Below, one piece after another: positions 12,480 through 16,469 of a DNA stretch of 16,469 nt. Origin of the DNA: Candidatus Aminicenantota bacterium (GTDB lineage: Bacteria > Acidobacteriota > Aminicenantia > Aminicenantales > Aminicenantaceae). The stretch covers positions 1 to 16,469 of the forward strand of contig JAFGNQ010000373.1 of assembly GCA_016926925.1 (NCBI GenBank), written 5' to 3'. Both the position numbers and the translations under genes were made by a program. Every line of letters begins with the position of its first letter. Position 1 is the stretch's first letter. Under the pieces are notes generated by a model. That model worked only from the letters and a program-made list of their open reading frames with translations, ran no database searches and had not been told where the DNA came from.

Positions 12480-14177
12480 AGGGTGATGCGCGACCTAACC
12501 TTGATTGCACTGGTTGCAGCCGGTCTGATTCTGATCCAGTCATCTCCTCCTCCTCAGGATCAATCGTCCCGGACATGCGAATACCTGAGAAATCGTATAG
12601 AAGAAGCTGGGATTCCTCCAAAAATTTATATCGGAAAAGAGCCTATTTTTTCCTCGTCTGTGCTTCCCCTTTTTTACGAACGCAGAGCTTACCAGCCTGC
12701 ATGGTGTCAAGGCCAGGTATTAAACAAAATGGCTGATGCCCTCATCGAATCCATTAAGAATGCCGATCTCGAAGGCCTCTATCCCAACGATTATCACTTG
12801 CTCAGGCTCGAATCCCTTGTAGAGGAAGCTCGCCGGTATCAGAAGTATCCGGATGTTTTGCCGGGCCTGTTGTCTGACTTGGATCTATTGCTGACAGATG
12901 CCTTTCTCATCTATGCCGCCCACCTCGTGTCAGGAAAGGTCGATCCGGTGAGTTTTGATCCTGAGTGGATCGCCAGAAGGAGAGAGGTGGATGTCGCCCA
13001 GATTTTGGAGGATGCGCTCTCTACAGGCCGGATCAAGGAATCTCTCGAAGATCTCCTCCCCAAGAGAGCAGAATATTTCAGGCTGCGCAGAGCGCTGGCT
13101 CGCTACCGGGAGATTGTGTCGCAAGGAGGCTGGGAACCCATCCCAGAGGGCCCAAAAATGGAGCTAGGGACCCGGGATGCCCGAATCTCTACTTTACGAA
13201 AACGCCTTCTGGCATCGGCAGAGCCCTCCCAGGGACAAGAAGACAGCGATGCTGTTTTTGATGAAAACCTGAAAGAAGCCGTGCGCAAGTTTCAAGACCT
13301 AAACGGCCTGGATACGGACGGCGTGGTCGGGTCTTCCACTCTGGCAGCGTTGAATGTCCCGGCAGAGGAGCGGCAGCGTCAAATCGAGCTTAATATGGAA
13401 CGATGGAGGTGGCTCCCTCAAGACTTGGGGCAGCGCTACATTCTGGTCAATATCGCCAGCTTTGAGTTGGAAGTCATCGAGGATTCCAAAACAGTCATGA
13501 ACATGAGAATCGTGGTCGGAAAGCAGTATCAACGGACACCTGTATTCAGTGAAAGAATGACCTATCTCGTGTTCAATCCCTACTGGAACATCCCGGAGAG
13601 CATCGCCGTGAAAGAAATTCTCGTTTCCGTGAAAAAAGACACGGGATATCTATCCAAGGAAAATATCAAGGTCTTGAAGGGATGGGGTGCGGAGGCCGAA
13701 GAAATCGATCCGACAACTATTGATTGGGCATCCGTATCGAGGAAAAACATGGATTTCCGATTCCGGCAAGAACCGGGAGCGAAAAATTCTCTCGGTCGGA
13801 TAAAGTTCATGTTTCCTAACAGATTCGGTGTCTATCTGCACGACACTCCGGCGCAAGCGCTTTTTGCAAGGACCGTCCGTGCTTTCAGTCATGGATGCAT
13901 CCGTGTCGAAAAACCGGTCGAGCTTGCGCTCTATGTATTGAAGAACGGAATTGAATGGACACGGGAGAAAATTACGGAAGTGATATCCCGGAATTCGGAA
14001 TTGACCGAAAAATTGCCGGCCGCCATCGACGTGCATATTCTTTACTGGACTGCCTGGGCGGAAGAGAACGGCGCCATCCACTTTCGCAATGATATCTACG
14101 GTAGGGACAAATTGCTCAGCAAAGCCCTCGAAGAAAAATCACCAACGAAGCCAAAAGAAATTGAGGACGGGAAATGA
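12468..14177 (+). CDS. L,D-transpeptidase, YcbB/LdtD family
   Basis: A 569-aa exported enzyme that makes 3-3 (mDAP-mDAP) crosslinks in peptidoglycan. An N-terminal hydrophobic segment (about 10-25) is a signal peptide or anchor. Residues about 60-220 form the helical scaffold domain of YcbB proteins. A peptidoglycan-binding domain follows (about 240-298, with AVRKFQDLNGLDTDGVVG). The YkuD catalytic domain spans about 322-500 with the capping insertion typical of the YcbB type. Catalytic residues are His458 in LHDTPA and His475/Cys477 in FSHGCIRV. Length fits E. coli LdtD (about 600 aa). An alternative ATG at 12486 (residue 7) gives an equally good signal peptide and coincides with the start predicted from the TATAAT at 12474; neither start has a good Shine-Dalgarno. 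Its stop overlaps the next gene's ATG, indicating translational coupling with the M15A peptidase. Confidence 0.94.
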   Translation: MRYNRVMRDLTLIALVAAGLILIQSSPPPQDQSSRTCEYLRNRIEEAGIPPKIYIGKEPIFSSSVLPLFYERRAYQPAWCQGQVLNKMADALIESIKNADLEGLYPNDYHLLRLESLVEEARRYQKYPDVLPGLLSDLDLLLTDAFLIYAAHLVSGKVDPVSFDPEWIARRREVDVAQILEDALSTGRIKESLEDLLPKRAEYFRLRRALARYREIVSQGGWEPIPEGPKMELGTRDARISTLRKRLLASAEPSQGQEDSDAVFDENLKEAVRKFQDLNGLDTDGVVGSSTLAALNVPAEERQRQIELNMERWRWLPQDLGQRYILVNIASFELEVIEDSKTVMNMRIVVGKQYQRTPVFSERMTYLVFNPYWNIPESIAVKEILVSVKKDTGYLSKENIKVLKGWGAEAEEIDPTTIDWASVSRKNMDFRFRQEPGAKNSLGRIKFMFPNRFGVYLHDTPAQALFARTVRAFSHGCIRVEKPVELALYVLKNGIEWTREKITEVISRNSELTEKLPAAIDVHILYWTAWAEENGAIHFRNDIYGRDKLLSKALEEKSPTKPKEIEDGK

Positions 14178-15166
14178 GACGAGAGATCCGGATGTACACT
14201 GTTACAAGGAATTGGATGCGTCTGGTTCCGGTAGTATTCACTCTCGGCTTGCTGCTGCACCTCCCTCTCCGGGGGGGTGGATATTCAGTGGAAAAAGCGA
14301 CTTTTTCCGTAAAAATCGGCAATGAAACCATCCCTTATAAAGTATTCGGGATTTACGTCCTTCCTGAAGAAAAAGTCGAGATCAAAACTGTTGACTATAA
14401 GCATCTGGCCCCTTGCTATTTCAATCACTCAGCGGGACACGTGCTGTTTGAAGAATCCAATAGATGGATTTGGCAGGCTCCTGAGGCCCCCGGATTGTAC
14501 TCGCTTCAGATAGGCCCGGCTTTATCCCCGGATTCGGTGGCGCTGAATGTCTTCGTGATGATTCCCTATACCGAGTTGAGGGAGGGGTATCTCGAGGATT
14601 ACCACATAGGCGTCTACCCGGCAAATCGGCTTCAAAAATTGACCCGCTACCGGCTGCCGAAAGGTTTCATCAGAGTCACAAAAGAAAACGAAGAGACTTT
14701 TGTATCCCCTCATTTCAAACTGAAACAATTCCTGTGCAAACAGAAAAGCAGCTATCCGAAGTTTGTGGTAATGAAGGAGAAGCTGCTCTTGAAGCTGGAA
14801 TTGATACTGGATATGGTCAATCAAAGCGGATTCCAGGCGGCAACATTCCACATCATGAGCGGATACAGAACCCCCTACTACAACCATGCCATCGGGAATG
14901 TAAAAAACAGCCGGCATATCTACGGTGAAGCTGCGGACATTTTTATCGACGAACAACCCAAGGATACCTGGATGGATGACCTCAATAGAGACGGGAAAAT
15001 CGATATCAGGGATGCCGAAGTTCTCTTCCGTATTGTGGACAACATGTATGGAAGGCCATGGTACGCCGCTTTTATCGGAGGATTGGGACGCTACAGGAAA
15101 ACCACGGCCCATGGTCCGTTTGTGCATGTGGATGTTCGGGGATTCCGTGCACGCTGGGGAGACTGA
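14174..15166 (+). CDS. M15A-family murein peptidase (MepK/YcbK-like) with EF-hand-like insertion
   Basis: A 330-aa exported protein whose ATG overlaps the previous stop (ATGA), with GAGG 7 nt upstream. A hydrophobic segment (about 16-32) is the signal peptide or anchor. Residues about 37-150 form a beta-rich N-terminal domain I do not recognise, ending in GYLEDYHIGVYP. The catalytic domain starts at SPHFKLKQFLCKQ (178-190). It carries SGYRTP (229-234, Arg232) and the zinc ligands His248 and Asp255 in HIYGEAAD, plus His318 in GPFVHVD. This is the Peptidase_M15_3/DUF882 type. E. coli MepK of this family cleaves 3-3 crosslinks and lies next to ldtD, so the same job is likely here (inference). 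Unusually, residues 269-280 (DLNRDGKIDIRD) form a calcium-loop consensus of the EF-hand/dockerin kind between the second and third zinc ligands. Confidence 0.9.
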   Translation: MRREIRMYTVTRNWMRLVPVVFTLGLLLHLPLRGGGYSVEKATFSVKIGNETIPYKVFGIYVLPEEKVEIKTVDYKHLAPCYFNHSAGHVLFEESNRWIWQAPEAPGLYSLQIGPALSPDSVALNVFVMIPYTELREGYLEDYHIGVYPANRLQKLTRYRLPKGFIRVTKENEETFVSPHFKLKQFLCKQKSSYPKFVVMKEKLLLKLELILDMVNQSGFQAATFHIMSGYRTPYYNHAIGNVKNSRHIYGEAADIFIDEQPKDTWMDDLNRDGKIDIRDAEVLFRIVDNMYGRPWYAAFIGGLGRYRKTTAHGPFVHVDVRGFRARWGD

Positions 15167-15198
15167 AAAACACCCGGATTGTTCACGGACCGAGGTTG

Positions 15199-15222
15199 AA
15201 GGCGGCAGTACAATGCCGCCTT
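15199..15222 (+). terminator. GC-rich hairpin after the peptidase gene
   Basis: AAGGCGGCA (15199-15207) and TGCCGCCTT (15214-15222) form a perfect 9-bp stem with a GTACAA loop, followed by GATTT. It lies 32 nt after the stop of the M15A gene, where the transpeptidase-peptidase transcript is expected to end. The T-tract is short, so it may be a weak or Rho-assisted terminator. Confidence 0.6.
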
Positions 15223-15247
15223 GATTTCGCAATCTCGATAATATAGA
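15221..15247 (+). promoter_or_regulatory. Possible promoter of the CARDB-like gene
   Basis: TTGATT (15221-15226) and TATAGA (15242-15247) are 15 bp apart, slightly short. An overlapping TAATAT is also possible. Start near 15254 would leave about 15 nt of leader, which includes the GAGGTGG Shine-Dalgarno. Confidence 0.3.
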
Positions 15248-15268
15248 GTTAATCAGAGGTGGAAGATT

Positions 15269-15814
15269 ATGTTCAAAAAACGATTCGTCTTGTTCTCATT
15301 GACGGTGGCCTCCACGTGGATGATTCTTTTCACTGGTCTGACCGAGGCGAAAATCCCTGCCGGGAACGAGAGACGGGCACAAAAGAAGAGCACGGCTAGA
15401 CCGGACCTCCTGGTAGAAAAAATTGAGATCACATCCGAGCCCATGCTGTCAGGAAAAGTTGTTTTAAACATCGCTTACACCATCACCAACGACTCTTCCG
15501 CTCCTTCCAGGTGCTGTCCGACAGAGGCGGGGAAAAATGCCTGGAAAAACAATTCCATTATGACCAATATGTTTCCGGCCGTCATAGAAGCGAGGGAGTA
15601 TCCTAAGGGTCAATTTTATGAAATCGAGACCGGAACCTCTGCGATCGAGCTAAAGGCACACGAAAAACAAACGTTCTACGCTACGGAAATATTTTCTCAA
15701 GACACGCAGTGGGAGTTCAGGATCACTGTGGATCCCGGCAATTGGATCGAGGAACAAAACGAAGAAAACAACGAGAAGACTCAGGTTTGGACCAAGGAGG
15801 ATACTAAGAGATAA
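15269..15814 (+). CDS. Secreted CARDB-like domain protein
   Basis: A 181-aa protein with GAGGTGG about 7 nt before its ATG. Residues 1-27 are a signal peptide, probably cleaved after LTEA. The mature part starts with a basic linker, then RPDLLVEKIEI (44-54), NIAYTITNDSS (67-77) and, near the end, VDPGNWIEEQNEENNE (154-169). The PDL...V opening, the alternating strands and the closing Dp-n-i-E-NEENN pattern are those of the CARDB fold, an Ig-like cell-adhesion-type beta sandwich found in exported bacterial proteins. Adjacent cysteines at 82-83 lie in the middle loop. CARDB domains usually mediate binding in larger proteins; here it stands alone and its ligand is unknown. No enzymatic motif is visible. 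Confidence 0.75.
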   Translation: MFKKRFVLFSLTVASTWMILFTGLTEAKIPAGNERRAQKKSTARPDLLVEKIEITSEPMLSGKVVLNIAYTITNDSSAPSRCCPTEAGKNAWKNNSIMTNMFPAVIEAREYPKGQFYEIETGTSAIELKAHEKQTFYATEIFSQDTQWEFRITVDPGNWIEEQNEENNEKTQVWTKEDTKR

Positions 15815-15842
15815 GAGCCCTTTCATTTTGCAGGAAAGGCTC
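15815..15842 (+). terminator. Hairpin after the CARDB-like gene
   Basis: GAGCCCTTTC (15815-15824) pairs with GAAAGGCTC (15834-15842) with one bulged C, around a 9-nt loop, directly after the stop codon. GTTGTG follows rather than a T-run, so some read-through into the TerB-like gene is plausible. Confidence 0.4.
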
Positions 15843-15881
15843 GTTGTGATCCTTGAGTAAGCTTGTGAGAGAGATTTGATC

Positions 15882-16373
15882 ATGCGAAATTGGAAAGAAC
15901 GCCTATTAAAAAGCCTGTTGGATACCCCGTCTGAAGCGGTTCAGGAAAGGTTTCAAAAAACACATATCGCCACCTGTGCCATATTGCTGGAGATCGCTAA
16001 GTCCGATTATGAGTTCAGCACCGTCGAAAAAGAGACCACTCAAGCCATATTGAAAAATGAATTCGGGATTCCGGAAGAAGATATAGAAGATCTGATGAAA
16101 ATCGCTGCGGAAAAGAGGGAGGACAGCGTCGATCTCTGGGAGTTCACCAACCTTATCAACCAGAATTTCTCCAAAGAGGAAAAGCTGAAGATTATCGAAT
16201 CGGCCTGGAAGATCATCTATGCCGACGATAAATTGGATAAATACGAGGACCATCTCGTGCATGTGCTGGCCAAGCTCCTCCGTCTCGACCATGAAGATCT
16301 CATCGAAGCCAAGCTCGGCATTCTCTACGCGGATCGTACGGATGATGATGATGATGATGATGATGAAAGCTGA
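15882..16373 (+). CDS. TerB-like (tellurite resistance TerB family) protein with poly-Asp tail
   Basis: A 163-aa soluble, all-helical protein. The core (about 28-148) resembles the TerB/DjlA-N-like fold. Two halves echo each other: LLEIAKSDYEFSTVEKE (about 35-51) and AWKIIYADDKLDKYEDH (about 108-124). Each places acidic residues (Asp42, Glu44, Glu49; Asp115, Asp116, Asp119, Glu122) where TerB proteins bind metal. Despite the family name, isolated TerB-like proteins have no proven tellurite role and no other ter genes are here. The C-terminus is eight consecutive Asp followed by Glu-Ser, encoded by a pure GAT repeat. The ATG at 15882 is preferred over a TTG two codons earlier; GAGAGAG lies upstream. 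It follows the CARDB-like gene by 67 bp. Function unknown. Confidence 0.82.
   Translation: MRNWKERLLKSLLDTPSEAVQERFQKTHIATCAILLEIAKSDYEFSTVEKETTQAILKNEFGIPEEDIEDLMKIAAEKREDSVDLWEFTNLINQNFSKEEKLKIIESAWKIIYADDKLDKYEDHLVHVLAKLLRLDHEDLIEAKLGILYADRTDDDDDDDDES
16341..16364 (+). repeat. (GAT)8 trinucleotide microsatellite
   Basis: Eight uninterrupted GAT codons encode Asp154-Asp161 at the end of the TerB-like protein. Use of one Asp codon only, with no GAC, indicates expansion by replication slippage rather than selection codon by codon. Copy-number changes would lengthen or shorten the acidic tail without shifting frame. Confidence 0.95.
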
Positions 16374-16420
16374 TATTTTAAGGCATTTTTCCGGGAGGTT
16401 CGTACGTCCAAAGCTTGAGA

Positions 16421-16432
16421 TTCAGATCTGAA
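16421..16432. repeat. Perfect 12-bp palindrome TTCAGATCTGAA
   Basis: A self-complementary 12-mer lies 48 bp after the TerB-like stop. It could be a dimeric regulator's operator for a gene beyond the window, or chance. I see no start of a further gene in 16374-16469. Confidence 0.3.
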
Positions 16433-16469
16433 GGTTTTGTCGGGGGCGGAACCAAAGCGTTGTAGACCA

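Noticed and set aside
15882..16373. Tellurite resistance operon
   Set aside because: Only a TerB-like protein is present; no terA, terC, terD, terE or terZ, and TerB folds occur widely without that function.
1..16469. CRISPR array, tRNA, rRNA, integrase or insertion sequence
   Set aside because: No regularly spaced repeats, cloverleaf or transposase/integrase motifs were found by reading; short repeats are confined to a few intergenic gaps.

Overview
The window is a single chromosomal segment with 13 convincing protein genes, no rRNA, tRNA, CRISPR array or recognisable transposase. The gene content suggests a Gram-negative-type, mDAP-peptidoglycan bacterium of the Acidobacteriota/Aminicenantota neighbourhood. 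Reasons: an Acidobacteria-style VWFA-related secreted protein, a large two-module MacB/FtsX permease with no ATPase beside it, several lipoproteins including an OmpA-type peptidoglycan-associated one, and an LdtD/MepK-like pair. No marker gene is present, so the taxonomy is inference.

Layout. 1-2615 (+): a lipoprotein serine hydrolase fused to a TPR and a DUF3471-like tail, then a WbqC-like protein with a probable GTG start. 2747-9640 (-), read right to left: an SLC13/ArsB-type transporter, an NhaC Na+/H+ antiporter, an ATP-grasp ligase with a VWFA-related protein behind it, a 361-bp gene-free structured region, an OmpA-family lipoprotein, and a secreted ankyrin-repeat protein. 9857-16373 (+): an orphan ABC permease, an L,D-transpeptidase overlapping (ATGA) an M15A peptidase, a secreted CARDB-like protein and a TerB-like protein ending in eight aspartates.

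How the genes fit together. Most products act in the envelope. The L,D-transpeptidase makes 3-3 peptidoglycan crosslinks, its translationally coupled M15A partner probably cleaves peptidoglycan, and the OmpA-like lipoprotein tethers the outer membrane to mDAP. The same YcbB-then-YcbK order occurs in E. coli (ldtD-mepK). The two transporters probably serve Na+/H+ or anion homeostasis. The hydrolase and the ankyrin protein lie in neighbouring, convergent units and share a related C-terminal beta domain.

Regulatory signals are fairly readable. Four genes have extended -10 elements (TGN followed by a TATAAT-like hexamer); three of these leaders would be about 40 nt. Two other genes have ordinary -35/-10 pairs. 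The most unusual non-coding feature is 4490-4711, with a perfect 14-bp inverted repeat whose loop can pair with sequence just downstream (H-type pseudoknot geometry), a 15-nt near-perfect direct repeat, and words of the kind seen in REP-like intergenic repeats. No complete, clearly new multi-gene system is evident. The best leads are that structured repeat, the EF-hand loop inside the M15A peptidase, and the shared tail domain.
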